A DNA stretch of 64,000 bases from Loktanella sp. PT4BL (GCF_003201935.1 NZ_QJJL01000001.1:791319-855318); one strand, 5' to 3'; counted from the first letter of the stretch, positions 27,391-37,283 are shown. A program made the numbers and translations. Notes: generated from the letters alone by a model not told the origin.

Positions 27391-30300
27391 TCAAGAGAAA
27401 GCTGGGGTGGCGACCTCTGCAACTTCTGCCAAAAGTGCGGCATTTCCGCCCGCTGCTGTCGTGTCGATGCAGACATGGCGTTCGTGCAGCACATGCGCGG
27501 CATCGGGCATCCCTGTAATCAACGCGGTGATTGGTCCCTGACGCGTGCTCAGAGCCGTCTCAAGCGCCCGCCCGGTCTGGGCGTCGCCCCACCAGATCAC
27601 GGCACCCAGATCAGCAATCTCGCTCAGTTGCGAGGCTGTCAAAGCGCCCTCGGTGCTGATCCCGATACCACCGAGTGCTTTGACAGCGGCCACCTGCTCT
27701 TGCGCGACATCCGCCCCCGGCCCCATGCAAAGGATCGGGCCGCGCGCCGTCGTGCTGTGGCGGTTGGATTCGCCGGTTGGGCCGGGCAGATCGATTGGTT
27801 TGGCCGGCGTCGGGGCCGTTGCCTCTGCGATCCGCTTTTTCAGCGCCTTCATGTCGGCAGACGCAGACCAAGTAGCCTCTGTTTGTGGTGCGGGCCGTGC
27901 GGCAAAGCGGGGCAGATAGTGTGGGCCGCCCGCCTTTGGACCCGTCCCTGACAGGCCTTCGCCGCCAAAGGGCTGACTGCCGACAATTGCGCCGATCTGG
28001 TCGCGATTGACATAGATGTTGCCGGCGTGAACCTTCTCGACAATCGTCTGCACGCGGTCGTCGATGCGTGTGTGCAGACCAAACGTCAGACCATAGCCCG
28101 TGGCATTGATCGCGTTGATGACGTCATCCAGCTCGGATGACTTGAAGGTTGCCACATGCAGAACCGGACCGAAGATCTCTTTGGTCATGTCCGCAATACC
28201 GTTAATCCGTATAGCTGTGGGCGCAATGAAATAACCGGTGGATGGCACCTTGATCTGATGCAGGATGCGGCCTTCGCTCGCGGCTTGCGCGATGTGGTTT
28301 GCAATACCGGTATAGGCGGCCTCGTCAATGACGGGGCCCACATCTGTGGACAGATGCCAGGGGTCACCCACATTGAGTTCGTTCATCGCACCTTTGAGCA
28401 TTTTCAGCAGGTTATCGGCGATATCCTCTTGCACATAAAGGCAGCGCAGCGCCGAGCACCGCTGACCGGCGGATTGGAACGCCCCATTGATAATGTCACG
28501 CACGGCGTGTTCGGGCAGGGCGGTGCTGTCCACGATCATCGCGTTCAGACCACCTGTTTCTGCAATCAGCGGTGTGCCTGGGGCGCAATTGGCGGCCATC
28601 GTGCTGCGGATCTTCATCGCTGTCGCGGTCGAGCCGGTGAAGGCCACACCATTGATGCGCGCATCCGCTGTCAGAGCCGCGCCGACTTCACCACCACCGG
28701 GCAAGAGTTGCAACGCGCTGGGCGGGACTCCTGCGTCATGGAGCAAAGCTGTTGCGCGGGTCGCAATCAGCGGGGTTTGCTCGGCCGGTTTTGCCAGTAC
28801 AGCGTTGCCCGCAGCAAGTGCTGCTGCGATCTGGCCGGTAAAAATCGCCAGAGGGAAGTTCCAAGGGCTGATGCAGGTCCAGATACCGCGTGCCTGCTGC
28901 TGGCTGGTGGCTTGCGCTGCGTAGTAGCGCAGGAAATCCACCGCTTCGCGCAATTCCGCCACCGCATCAGGCAGAGACTTTCCAGCCTCGCGCGTCAGAA
29001 TGGCGAAAAGCTCGCCCGCATTGGCCTCATAGGCATCCGCAGCGGCGTTCAGGATCTCTGCGCGCGCGGCAACATCCGCGTGCCAAGGGGTGGCGGTTTC
29101 AAGTGCTGTTGCGATCTCTTTCTCGGTCGCGACCTGAACCTGACCAACGATATCACCCGGCATGGCGGGGTTCTTGACGGGTTGGGCGTTCAGCAGTTTC
29201 GCCTTGGGGTATTTGTAGGCGGCCGTCGTCAATGCATGGCCTTTGTATTTGGCTTTTTGCAACACAGTGCGACTGTTGAAAATCTCTGCAAGCGTAGGCG
29301 TATGGGTCAGATCCCACCCCTTCGAGTTCACGCGCTCGGGTTCATAAAGTTCCGGGCCGGTCTTCAACGCAGGCCGTTGTCCCGCATAGTCGAAAGGACA
29401 GGCCGCGACGACCTCGGCAGGGACGTCTTCATCGACGATCTGGTTCACGAAGCTCGAGTTGGCACCGTTCTCAAGCAAGCGACGGACGAGATAGGCCAGC
29501 AGGTCCTCATGCGCGCCAACGGGCGCGTAGATGCGGCAGCGGGTCTTTTCGGCGTTCAGCACGATGGAATGCAATGTCTCGCCCATGCCATGCAGGCGCT
29601 GGAATTCATAGTCGTTGCTGCTGCGCTCCAGTTGCTGGGCTAGGTCCAGAATAGCGGCAACAGTGTGCGCGTTATGCGTGGCGAACTGCGGATAGATCCG
29701 GTCCGTCATGCGCAGCAGTTTACGGGCGTTGCTGATATAGCTGATGTCGGTGTGCTGTTTGGCGGTGAAGACAGGGAAACCGTCGATACCTTCGACCTGT
29801 GCACGCTTGATCTCGGCGTCCCAATAGGCGCCTTTGACCAGCCGGACCATGATTTTGCGGTCAAGCCGCGTGGCCATCTCGTATAGGCAATCGATCACCA
29901 GAGGCGCGCGCTGGCCGTAGGCCTGCACGACAACACCGAAACCGTCCCATCCCGCCAAGGCAGGCTCGGACAGCACCGCAGAGATCACATCGAGCGAAAG
30001 CGAGAGCCTGTCAGCCTCTTCCGCATCAATGTTAAAGCCCATGCCTGCAGACTTCGCGAGAAGCGCCAGCGCACGAACACGTGGTACCAGCTCTTCCATA
30101 ACGCGGGCCTCTTGCGCGACTTCATAGCGCGGATGCAGGGCCGAGAGTTTGACCGAAATGCCGGGGTTTTCCGCGACGGTGTCGAATTTGCAGTGTTCGG
30201 CAATCGCGCTGATCGCACGCGAATAGGACAGGTGATAGCCCTTCGCGTCCGCCTCAGTCCGCGCGGCTTCGCCCAGCATATCATAACTGTAGGTAAAGCC

Positions 30301-30873
30301 CTTGTCCTGCATGCCTTGTGCGCGTTTCATCGCTTTGCCGATATCTTCACCCAGCACAAACTGCCGGCCCATTTCGCGCATCGCACGGGCCACGGCACTG
30401 CGGATCACAGGTTCGCCCAGCCGCTTCATGGCACTGCGCAAGTGGCGGGTCATGCCTGGCTTTTCATCATCCAAAACGCGGCCCGTCAGCATCAGGGCCC
30501 AGGTCGAGGCATTGACCAGTGATGACGCGGAGTGGCCCAGATGCTTGCCCCAGTCAGAGGGGGCGATCTTGTCCTCGATCAGCTCATCCATCGTATCGGC
30601 GTCCGGTACGCGCAAGAGCGCCTCGGCCAGACACATCAGCGCGATGCCTTCATCGGTGGACAGGCCGTATTCGGCCAGAAAGACTTCCATAAGCCCCGGA
30701 TCAGAGCTGTTGCGTATTTGGGTGACGAGCTCTGCTGCACGCTTACAAATCCGCGTGCGGTCTTGCGGCGTCAGCTGGGCTGCCGCAACAAGCGCCTCAA
30801 CAGCGCTGTCTTCATCCTGATACATGGACAAGTCAATCTGGTGGCGGACATCTGTTGAATGATCGCGGGGCAT
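27391..30873 (-). CDS. putA: Bifunctional proline dehydrogenase / pyrroline-5-carboxylate dehydrogenase
   Basis: An 1160-aa PutA that oxidises proline to glutamate. An N-terminal helical arm precedes the FAD-binding proline dehydrogenase barrel (about residues 150-470; motif LVKGAYWDAEIKRAQ). The aldehyde dehydrogenase domain (about 560-1020) carries SAGQRCSALR with the catalytic cysteine and TGGLNAM. A C-terminal region of about 140 residues follows. There is no ribbon-helix-helix DNA-binding domain at the N-terminus, so it is not self-regulating. Control is expected from the divergent Lrp-type gene, whose start is 107 bases from the putA start. Confidence 0.95.
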   Translation of the reverse strand: MPRDHSTDVRHQIDLSMYQDEDSAVEALVAAAQLTPQDRTRICKRAAELVTQIRNSSDPGLMEVFLAEYGLSTDEGIALMCLAEALLRVPDADTMDELIEDKIAPSDWGKHLGHSASSLVNASTWALMLTGRVLDDEKPGMTRHLRSAMKRLGEPVIRSAVARAMREMGRQFVLGEDIGKAMKRAQGMQDKGFTYSYDMLGEAARTEADAKGYHLSYSRAISAIAEHCKFDTVAENPGISVKLSALHPRYEVAQEARVMEELVPRVRALALLAKSAGMGFNIDAEEADRLSLSLDVISAVLSEPALAGWDGFGVVVQAYGQRAPLVIDCLYEMATRLDRKIMVRLVKGAYWDAEIKRAQVEGIDGFPVFTAKQHTDISYISNARKLLRMTDRIYPQFATHNAHTVAAILDLAQQLERSSNDYEFQRLHGMGETLHSIVLNAEKTRCRIYAPVGAHEDLLAYLVRRLLENGANSSFVNQIVDEDVPAEVVAACPFDYAGQRPALKTGPELYEPERVNSKGWDLTHTPTLAEIFNSRTVLQKAKYKGHALTTAAYKYPKAKLLNAQPVKNPAMPGDIVGQVQVATEKEIATALETATPWHADVAARAEILNAAADAYEANAGELFAILTREAGKSLPDAVAELREAVDFLRYYAAQATSQQQARGIWTCISPWNFPLAIFTGQIAAALAAGNAVLAKPAEQTPLIATRATALLHDAGVPPSALQLLPGGGEVGAALTADARINGVAFTGSTATAMKIRSTMAANCAPGTPLIAETGGLNAMIVDSTALPEHAVRDIINGAFQSAGQRCSALRCLYVQEDIADNLLKMLKGAMNELNVGDPWHLSTDVGPVIDEAAYTGIANHIAQAASEGRILHQIKVPSTGYFIAPTAIRINGIADMTKEIFGPVLHVATFKSSELDDVINAINATGYGLTFGLHTRIDDRVQTIVEKVHAGNIYVNRDQIGAIVGSQPFGGEGLSGTGPKAGGPHYLPRFAARPAPQTEATWSASADMKALKKRIAEATAPTPAKPIDLPGPTGESNRHSTTARGPILCMGPGADVAQEQVAAVKALGGIGISTEGALTASQLSEIADLGAVIWWGDAQTGRALETALSTRQGPITALITGMPDAAHVLHERHVCIDTTAAGGNAALLAEVAEVATPAFS

Positions 30874-30979
30874 GGCAAGCTCCTTTCTGAATTTGTCCTA
30901 CCCTAGCAAGAAATACATGGCCATTCTCACTGCAATGTGCCAATCTCGCGGGCGGTTTTACTTATTAACTGGATGAATC

Positions 30980-31477
30980 ATGGCTGAAACGCCTGTTGGG
31001 CTGGATCGGTTTGATCTCAAGATACTTGATATTCTCACGGTTGAGGGCCGGATCAGCGTCACCGAGCTTGCCCGCAGGATCGGTTTGTCGAAATCGCCCA
31101 CGCAGGCGCGGCTGAAAAGACTGGAAGATCACGGTATTATCCGCGGTTACCGCGCGCTTTATGATCCGATCCGGCTGCGCCGCGACCATGTTGCCTTCGT
31201 CGAAGTCAAGCTGTCGGATACGCGCGAACGCGCATTAGCCGCATTCAATAGTGCGGTGATGCTGGTTCCGGAAGTCGAGCAGTGTCATTTGATCGCAGGG
31301 GCATTTGACTATCTGCTGAAAGTCCGCACCGCAGGCATGCCGGGCTACCGCGCTGTTTTGGCAGAAAAAATATCGACCTTGCCGCATGTCGCAAGCACCT
31401 CGACTTATGTCGCGATGCAGGCGGTTAAAGAAGAAGGGCTGTCACCTGTCGCCCCCGGCGCGGGTGGTGGTGCTTGA
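30980..31477 (+). CDS. putR: Lrp/AsnC family regulator, probable activator of putA
   Basis: A 165-aa protein with an N-terminal helix-turn-helix (LDRFDLKILDILTVEGRISV, then LARRIGLSKSPTQARLKRLE) and a C-terminal RAM domain (HVAFVEVKLSD...VEQCHLIAGAFDYLLKVRT). It is divergent from putA. In Rhodobacter and Agrobacterium such a gene (putR) senses proline and activates putA. The symbol rests on this context plus the family. A TTG codon overlaps its stop, but the next real gene starts at 31510. Confidence 0.85.
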   Translation: MAETPVGLDRFDLKILDILTVEGRISVTELARRIGLSKSPTQARLKRLEDHGIIRGYRALYDPIRLRRDHVAFVEVKLSDTRERALAAFNSAVMLVPEVEQCHLIAGAFDYLLKVRTAGMPGYRAVLAEKISTLPHVASTSTYVAMQAVKEEGLSPVAPGAGGGA

Positions 31478-31509
31478 CGGAACCGCGTTGTGGCGCAGAT
31501 ACTTCGTTT

Positions 31510-32049
31510 ATGAAATGGATGATCCCCCTTTGCCTGATGGCCACGCCTGCGCTGGCACAAACCTGCCCTGAGGCGCCTGACCACAGCGAACGCATGTCCG
31601 AGATTTTGTCTGAACTCGGAAATGCACAGACTGAAATGGCGGGCCGCGAACTTTCCAATGGTCTTTGGGAGCTTTGGACCGACGCGCCCGACGCCACAGC
31701 ACAAGCGATGCTGGACGAGGGCATGTCACGGCGCGGCGTTTATGACTTTCTGGGCGCGCGCACTGTCTTTTCGCGTCTGATCGACTACTGCCCCGATTAT
31801 GCCGAAGGGTACAATCAACGTGCCTTCGCCAGTTTCCTCAGCGAAGACTACGAAGGCGCATTGGCCGACCTTGACCGCACCCTGGAGATTATTCCAAACC
31901 ACGTAGGTGCGTTGTCCGGCAAGGCGCTGACCCTGATTGCCATGGGGCGCAACGAAGAAGGGCAGGCGGTTCTGCGCGCGGCAGTTGCACTAAACCCGTG
32001 GCTGTCGGAACGCGCGCTGCTTGATCCACCCTTGGGCACAGAACTCTGA
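31510..32049 (+). CDS. Secreted tetratricopeptide-repeat protein
   Basis: A 179-aa protein with a short signal peptide (MKWMIPLCLMATPALA, cleavage before QTCPEAP). The mature part has about two to three TPR units: VYDFLGARTVFSRLIDYCPD, then YAEGYNQRAFASFLSEDYEGAL and NHVGALSGKALTLIAMGRN. It is therefore a periplasmic helical scaffold for protein contacts, partner unknown. A frame start at a TTG (31474) overlaps the regulator stop, but the ATG at 31510 begins the signal peptide. It follows the putR gene closely and precedes a tRNA. Confidence 0.72.
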   Translation: MKWMIPLCLMATPALAQTCPEAPDHSERMSEILSELGNAQTEMAGRELSNGLWELWTDAPDATAQAMLDEGMSRRGVYDFLGARTVFSRLIDYCPDYAEGYNQRAFASFLSEDYEGALADLDRTLEIIPNHVGALSGKALTLIAMGRNEEGQAVLRAAVALNPWLSERALLDPPLGTEL

Positions 32050-32094
32050 TCACGGCTTGCCCACCGCGGCAGAGCGTCATAGGAATAGCGCCGT

Positions 32095-32180
32095 GCCCGC
32101 GTGGTGGAATGGTAGACATCGGAGACTTAAAATCTCTTGGCCGTAAGGCCGTGCCGGTTCGAGTCCGGCCGCGGGCACCA
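32095..32180 (+). tRNA. tRNA-Leu, anticodon TAA, CCA encoded
   Basis: The sequence folds as a class II tRNA. The acceptor stem GCCCGCG pairs with CGCGGGC before A-CCA. The D-arm is GTGGAATGGTAGACA-like. The anticodon stem GGAGA/TCTCT carries loop CTTAAAA, giving TAA at 32128-32130. A long variable arm (TGGCCGTAAGGCCG) and the T-arm GCCGGTTCGAGTCCGGC follow. The extended variable arm and the anticodon identify leucine. Confidence 0.95.
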
Positions 32181-32206
32181 TCACCGAATTTACAGCCTTT
32201 CCCCCC

Positions 32207-33349
32207 TTATTCGTCTAGTAATTGTCGGTGATGCCTTTTCGCTTCGTCAAGTGCTTCAGATGCCGCCTCGGTTTGGATCTTTTCAAGAACACGGAGCGTA
32301 ATTTGGGCGGCCTGCATACTATCCCGCAAAGGTGCCTTCTTAAGAAACGGATGCTTCAACTCGAGCGTTAAAAAAAATGCTAGTGAGTATCCTGCACCTT
32401 GGCGATCGGTGATGGTTAGAATGCGCTTGATCAATTCACTTCGCGATGCTGGTGCCATCTGTTGAAGGGTTTGGTAATGGTGCGTGCTTAGGCTTGGGTT
32501 GCCTAGAATGATCATGTTCTGCGCAATCTCGGCAAGCCGCGCGTCGCTCAGATCCTTTAACATCACTTCGAGCCCTGTGACGTCGAATGTCGATCCATGC
32601 GAGAAACCATTCTTGCGTACCCACCGGGTCAGTCCTATTTCGCCGCGCATGATCACCTGTCTTTTGCGGTTTGAAAGGGGAAATTTTTTCCAGAAAAGCA
32701 TGAATTTGGGATCATGGAGAACCTGGTGTCCGATCCAAAGTGCGAATGAGCCATAGTGAAACAGCTTGTCGTCATCGCGGTATCCTCGATTGAACACCGG
32801 GTCCATTACCTTAGGGAAGGCCGACTTATATCCATTGGAGACTGATCCTACAAAATCGACACCTAGCGCCTCTGCATTAGCGAGCCAATCACTTTCGGGG
32901 TAAAGCGGAAACCAGCTGGAATCATTCATTAGGACTAGCTGCTCCGTATTTGCGAGATCATGTTCGAGCGAGAGCACACCATCCCTGTAACCACCGAAAT
33001 CATACCCAAAATTGGGCCGCTCGATATAGGCTGTACATAGGTTCAGCAGCTTTGCTTCGTCTTCCAGAGGCAATGGCAAGTTTGAGACGACTGTTGCACT
33101 GACCCCCTTTGCTCTAAAATACGCCAAGGTTCGCAGGTGCGAAGGTAGCAATCCATGCGCGGGATAGATCAGATAGATGGCCTTCTTTGCCGCGGTTGGT
33201 TGTCTCCCCAAGACAGAGCGCCTATTTTTCGACAAAACATGATCATAGTATACGGCGCCAAAGAAATAAGTTGCCGCATCAATCGGTATATTGGCCATTT
33301 GGCGCTGAATTCGCTTGAGTTCGTGTTTTATTTTCCAAAGAGGTACCAA
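32207..33349 (-). CDS. Rhamnan synthesis protein F-like glycan biosynthesis protein
   Basis: A 380-aa protein of the RgpF family (PF05045). The diagnostic block is RPNFGYDFGGYRDGVL followed by LVLMNDSSWFPLYP, with a later DFVGSVSNGY; these proteins act in rhamnose-containing polysaccharide assembly. The N-terminus is basic and helical, with YLIYPAHGLLPSHLR as the first strand. Codon use is clearly AT-richer than in surrounding genes, and the gene lies right beside tRNA-Leu with no other polysaccharide gene nearby, which suggests horizontal acquisition. The exact reaction is unknown. Confidence 0.78.
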   Translation of the reverse strand: MVPLWKIKHELKRIQRQMANIPIDAATYFFGAVYYDHVLSKNRRSVLGRQPTAAKKAIYLIYPAHGLLPSHLRTLAYFRAKGVSATVVSNLPLPLEDEAKLLNLCTAYIERPNFGYDFGGYRDGVLSLEHDLANTEQLVLMNDSSWFPLYPESDWLANAEALGVDFVGSVSNGYKSAFPKVMDPVFNRGYRDDDKLFHYGSFALWIGHQVLHDPKFMLFWKKFPLSNRKRQVIMRGEIGLTRWVRKNGFSHGSTFDVTGLEVMLKDLSDARLAEIAQNMIILGNPSLSTHHYQTLQQMAPASRSELIKRILTITDRQGAGYSLAFFLTLELKHPFLKKAPLRDSMQAAQITLRVLEKIQTEAASEALDEAKRHHRQLLDE

Positions 33350-33685
33350 TCGTTTTTTCTTTCTATGGCATATCGTTTTTTAGGGTGCAGAAGGCAACCA
33401 AATCGAAAGCGCGCTCGCTGCGAAGTTGTGGTGAGGGGTTGTGCCATAGAAATCATATGTTGACCATATGCCAGTTGCGATCTGCAACTTTGCGAGCAGC
33501 GCAACTCACCGCCCTAGTGCCAGTCATTGTTTGCCAGACACCCGCCTTTGGGCCTCATGATTGCCGAATGAACAACGAGGTGATATTTTCCCGAGTGTAT
33601 TTTGCGGCGCTCTCCATGCTGTTTTACTCGTGTAGTTGCCGGATGTCGGTTTGCCTCTCATTGCCTTTGAGAATCGAGAAAGAAT
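33350..33685. other. AT-richer gap between the RgpF-like gene and the aldehyde dehydrogenase
   Basis: A 336-base stretch of the same lowered GC as the RgpF-like gene. Short frames are open across it, but none has a family motif or a credible start. It must hold the promoters for both divergent neighbours. No tRNA-derived direct repeat was seen. Confidence 0.5.
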
Positions 33686-35140
33686 ATGACGGTACGACCT
33701 CTTAATATCGATCCTTGCAAATGCTTGATCGCTGGCCATTGGGTCGCGCCGCTCTCGGCCGAGACCCTTGCCCTGATCAACCCCTCTGATGGCAGCACCC
33801 TGTGCGAGATCGCCCGTGGCGGGGCTGATGACATCGCTGCGGCGATCGCGGCGGCAGAAGGGGCGCTCTCGGGCGCATGGGGCAAAGCGACGGCGGCAGA
33901 ACGCGGGCGGATGCTGGCCAAGATTGGTCAGGCGGTGCTGGCGCATGTGGATGAGTTGGCGCAACTGGAAGCGATGGATGTAGGCAAGCCCTTGAAACAG
34001 GCGCGCGCCGATGTGTTGGCGCTTGCACGCTATCTGGAATTCTATGGTGGTGCTGCCGACAAGGTCCATGGCGAGACGATCCCTTATCTGGACGGCTATA
34101 CCGTCTATACCCTACGCGAACCGCATGGTGTGACCGGCCATATCATCCCTTGGAACTATCCTATGCAGATCATCGGGCGCTCGGTGGGGGCTGCGTTGGC
34201 GATGGGCAATGCCTGTGTTCTCAAGCCCGCCGAAGAAGCCTGCCTGACCGCCTTGGCCTTTGCCGAAATCGCCCGTGCGGCGGGGCTGCCTGATGGCGCG
34301 CTGAATGTCGTGCCGGGATTGGGTGCCGAGGCGGGGGCTGCTTTGTCTGCGCATAAGGGCGTGCACCACATTTCGTTCACCGGATCGGTCGGCGTGGGAA
34401 AACTGATCCAGCAAAGTGCCGGCGCAAATGTTGTGCCGGTGACACTGGAGCTCGGGGGGAAGTCACCGCAGGTGGTGTTTGATGACGCCGATATCGCGGC
34501 CGCTTTGCCGTTCTTGGTGAATGCAGGCATTCAGAACGCGGGACAGACCTGTTCCGCCGCATCGCGGATATTGGTGCAGCGTGGTGTCTATGATCAGGTG
34601 GTCACCGAAATGGCCACCCGCTACGCGCAGCTGCGGGCGGGGCCCGCTTTGGCGGATCTGGATGTGGGGCCCTTGGTGTCGCTGCGGCAAAAAGAGATCG
34701 TTGAGGGTTTTCTGGCGCAGGGTGGCGATCTGGAGGTGGCAGCGCGCGGGCAGATCCTTGATGACGCACCTGCAGGTGGGGCCTATGTTGCACCTACTCT
34801 TTTTGCAGATGTCGCGTCTGATCATACGCTGGCGCAGGATGAAATCTTTGGGCCCGTGCAGGTCATTATTCCCTTCGAGGATGAGGCAGAGGCAATCGCC
34901 ATCGCCAATGGCACCGCGTTTGGCCTTGTCGCGTCTTGTTGGTCTGAAAACGGAGCGCGGCAGATGCGCATGGCGCGTGCGCTGCGGGCGGGGCAGGTGT
35001 TTATCAACAACTATGGCGCAGGTGGCGGGGTCGAGCTGCCCTTTGGCGGTCGGGGCCTGTCCGGTCATGGGCGCGAAAAGGGCTTCGAGGCGCTTTACGG
35101 CTTTTCTGTACTCAAGACAGTCGCGGCGCTGCATCACTAA
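33686..35140 (+). CDS. NAD(P)-dependent aldehyde dehydrogenase
   Basis: A 484-aa ALDH superfamily enzyme. The cofactor-binding IIPWNYPMQIIGR and SFTGSVGVGK segments, the general-base glutamate in LELGGKSPQ, the catalytic cysteine in NAGQTCSAAS and the late EIFGPVQVI are all intact. It oxidises an aldehyde to a carboxylate. Homologues with this profile act on betaine aldehyde, gamma-aminobutyraldehyde or similar substrates, but nothing decides between them here. Its neighbours downstream are amino-sugar genes transcribed in the same direction after a 101-base gap. Confidence 0.88.
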   Translation: MTVRPLNIDPCKCLIAGHWVAPLSAETLALINPSDGSTLCEIARGGADDIAAAIAAAEGALSGAWGKATAAERGRMLAKIGQAVLAHVDELAQLEAMDVGKPLKQARADVLALARYLEFYGGAADKVHGETIPYLDGYTVYTLREPHGVTGHIIPWNYPMQIIGRSVGAALAMGNACVLKPAEEACLTALAFAEIARAAGLPDGALNVVPGLGAEAGAALSAHKGVHHISFTGSVGVGKLIQQSAGANVVPVTLELGGKSPQVVFDDADIAAALPFLVNAGIQNAGQTCSAASRILVQRGVYDQVVTEMATRYAQLRAGPALADLDVGPLVSLRQKEIVEGFLAQGGDLEVAARGQILDDAPAGGAYVAPTLFADVASDHTLAQDEIFGPVQVIIPFEDEAEAIAIANGTAFGLVASCWSENGARQMRMARALRAGQVFINNYGAGGGVELPFGGRGLSGHGREKGFEALYGFSVLKTVAALHH

Positions 35141-35241
35141 GAGCTGCGGTAAAACCTGTCATTGTCTTGCTTGCCGAAAACCGCGACGATGGCAGGCAAT
35201 GAAAAGATGATCCTGCCCCTTTGATCCGATGGACCCCTGTA

Positions 35242-36162
35242 ATGAACACCCTTGGCATTGATCTTGGCGGGACAAAGATAGAGGCGCGTATCTTTGATGC
35301 CGCTTGGCAAGAGATCGCCCGCCACCGGATCCCGACCCCCGAATGTTATGACCAACTCGTAAATGCGGTCGTTGATCAGATCGCGTGGTCCTCGAACGCT
35401 GCGGGCACGATTGCGGCGGTGGGTGTCGGGGCCGCAGGCCTTGTGAACCCGCAAACCGGCCTAACGCTGGCGAACAATCTGCCGGCCTCCGGGCGGCCCT
35501 TTACCGCCGATATAGAACAGCGGGCAGGGCGCAAAATTACGTTCCTGAATGATTGCCGCGCGCTGGCCCTGTCAGAGGCGGTGTTCGGCGCGGGGCAGGG
35601 GAAATCGGTGGTGATGGCGCTGATCCTTGGCACAGGTGTGAGCGGTGGGCTGATCGTCGACCAAAAATGGCGCACAGGGCCGACGGCGACAGGTGGCGAA
35701 ATCGGCCATATCGCGGCCCCTGCGCATATCATCGCCGCTCATGGCCTGCCGGTTTATGACTGCGGTTGCGGGCGAAAAGGATGTATCGAGGGTTATATCT
35801 CGGGGCCTGGCCTGCAACGTCTGGCCGCATTCATCACGGGAATGGACCTGAGCACGCATGAGATTGCTGCGCGGCGCACCACGGATATGGCGCAGGTCTG
35901 GGCGATTTGGTGCGCGCTTGTGGCTGAGGTGCTCCATCACCTCACGCTCACAATTGATCCCGATGTGATCATTCTGGGCGGCGGGCTCACGGCTATCCCT
36001 GATGTGATTGCCGATTTGCGGGTTGCCGCCAAGAACGCGCAGATTGACGGTTTCGCTGCCGCCCCACTTGCCTTGGCGCAAGGGGGTGACGCCAGTGGTG
36101 CACGTGGTGCCGCCTATGCGGCGTGGATGGATCATCGCAATGCCGCGGGGATCAAGGCATGA
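35242..36162 (+). CDS. nagK: ROK family sugar kinase, probable N-acetylglucosamine kinase
   Basis: A 306-aa ROK protein. It starts with the ATP-binding GIDLGGTKIEARIFD and has the GTGVSGGLIVD phosphate loop, the ExGH segment (GGEIGHI) and the zinc motif CGCGRKGCIEG that marks the ROK family. The stop overlaps the nagA start by 4 bases (ATGA), so kinase and deacetylase are co-translated. GlcNAc phosphorylation followed by GlcNAc-6-P deacetylation is the obvious reading. The ATG at 35242 is chosen over a TTG at 35221 because it starts at the conserved strand. Confidence 0.82.
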   Translation: MNTLGIDLGGTKIEARIFDAAWQEIARHRIPTPECYDQLVNAVVDQIAWSSNAAGTIAAVGVGAAGLVNPQTGLTLANNLPASGRPFTADIEQRAGRKITFLNDCRALALSEAVFGAGQGKSVVMALILGTGVSGGLIVDQKWRTGPTATGGEIGHIAAPAHIIAAHGLPVYDCGCGRKGCIEGYISGPGLQRLAAFITGMDLSTHEIAARRTTDMAQVWAIWCALVAEVLHHLTLTIDPDVIILGGGLTAIPDVIADLRVAAKNAQIDGFAAAPLALAQGGDASGARGAAYAAWMDHRNAAGIKA

Positions 36163-37283
36163 CGGACGGCTGGTTCAAACCCGACCGTGTCTTTGACGGT
36201 CAGGACATCGTGGACGACTTGGCCGTGCGCGTAGCAGACGGTGCGATCGTCGAGACATCGCGCGCGCCTATTCCGGCCACTGCGCTTTCCGGGCTTTTGA
36301 CACCCGGCTTTGTCGATTTGCAGGTCAATGGCGGTGGTGGCGTCCTTCTGAACAACACCCCCACAGCTGACGGCATGGCACAGATTGCGGCTGCGCACCG
36401 CCGCTTTGGGACGGCCGCGATTCTGCCAACGGTCATCACCGACCATCCGGATGTGCTTGCACAAGCGGCCGCCGCCGCGATTGCCGCGAAAGATGCCCCG
36501 GATATTCTGGGCCTCCACATCGAAGGCCCGCATATCAGCGTCGCAAAGCGGGGGACGCATCGCGCGGACTGCATCCGCCCCCTCGATCAGGATACGCTGA
36601 CAATTGTCTCCGATCTGCGTAGTGCAGGCGTCGCCGTGATGATCACCCTCGCACCGGAGGCTGCGACACTTGCGCAGATCACCGCACTCTCCGAAATGGG
36701 GGCAGTTGTCTCGCTGGGGCATACGGATGCCACCGCCGAAGAGGTCGAGGCGGCGATCAAGGCAGGCGCACGCTGTGGAACGCATCTGTTCAATGCCATG
36801 TCACCCATGACGAGCCGCGCACCGGGGGCAGTGGGTGCGATCTTGAATGCGGGAGTTGCCTTTGGCATGATCTGTGACGGGGCCCATGTGGATGACCGCA
36901 TGTTGCGCCTTGCCTTGCGGGCCTGTGCCGGAGGCTCAGCGCCGTTTCTGGTGTCGGATGCGATGGCGACAGTTGGCGGAGAGACACAATTCACGCTCTA
37001 TGGCCAGACGATCCGCCTGCAAGAGGGGCGGTTGGTCAACGCCGAAGGGAATCTGGCAGGCGCGCATATCACACAGGCCGCAGGTATGCGGCGGTTGGTG
37101 CAGCATGTCGGGATCCCGCTTGCGGATGCGTTGCGTATGGTCGTGACGACACCCGCTACATTGATCGGACAGCCACGGTTGGCGCGCGTGCTGGGGCGGT
37201 TGACCGATGATCTGTTTTTGCTTGATGGCGATGGCACGGTTGTTGGCACCCTGACGCAGGGTATTGCGGAGGCGGAAAGCTAA
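36159..37283 (+). CDS. nagA: N-acetylglucosamine-6-phosphate deacetylase
   Basis: A 374-aa amidohydrolase-superfamily enzyme that converts GlcNAc-6-P to GlcN-6-P and acetate. PGFVDLQVNGGGG opens the barrel. The metal ligands lie in GLHIEGPH, SLGHTDAT and HLFNAMSPM, and the catalytic aspartate in FLVSDAM. Length is normal. It overlaps nagK by 4 bases. No nagB deaminase or transporter is present in the window. Confidence 0.92.
   Translation: MTDGWFKPDRVFDGQDIVDDLAVRVADGAIVETSRAPIPATALSGLLTPGFVDLQVNGGGGVLLNNTPTADGMAQIAAAHRRFGTAAILPTVITDHPDVLAQAAAAAIAAKDAPDILGLHIEGPHISVAKRGTHRADCIRPLDQDTLTIVSDLRSAGVAVMITLAPEAATLAQITALSEMGAVVSLGHTDATAEEVEAAIKAGARCGTHLFNAMSPMTSRAPGAVGAILNAGVAFGMICDGAHVDDRMLRLALRACAGGSAPFLVSDAMATVGGETQFTLYGQTIRLQEGRLVNAEGNLAGAHITQAAGMRRLVQHVGIPLADALRMVVTTPATLIGQPRLARVLGRLTDDLFLLDGDGTVVGTLTQGIAEAES

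Noticed and set aside
28156..29643. 495-codon plus-strand frame opposite putA
   Set aside because: Composition-driven antisense frame; putA motifs are intact on the other strand.
32095..33685. Prophage or integrative element at tRNA-Leu
   Set aside because: No integrase, no second copy of the tRNA 3' end and no phage genes were seen.
33385..33705. 106-codon frame in the gap before the aldehyde dehydrogenase
   Set aside because: No ribosome binding site, no motif, and cysteine/serine-rich composition typical of non-coding frames.
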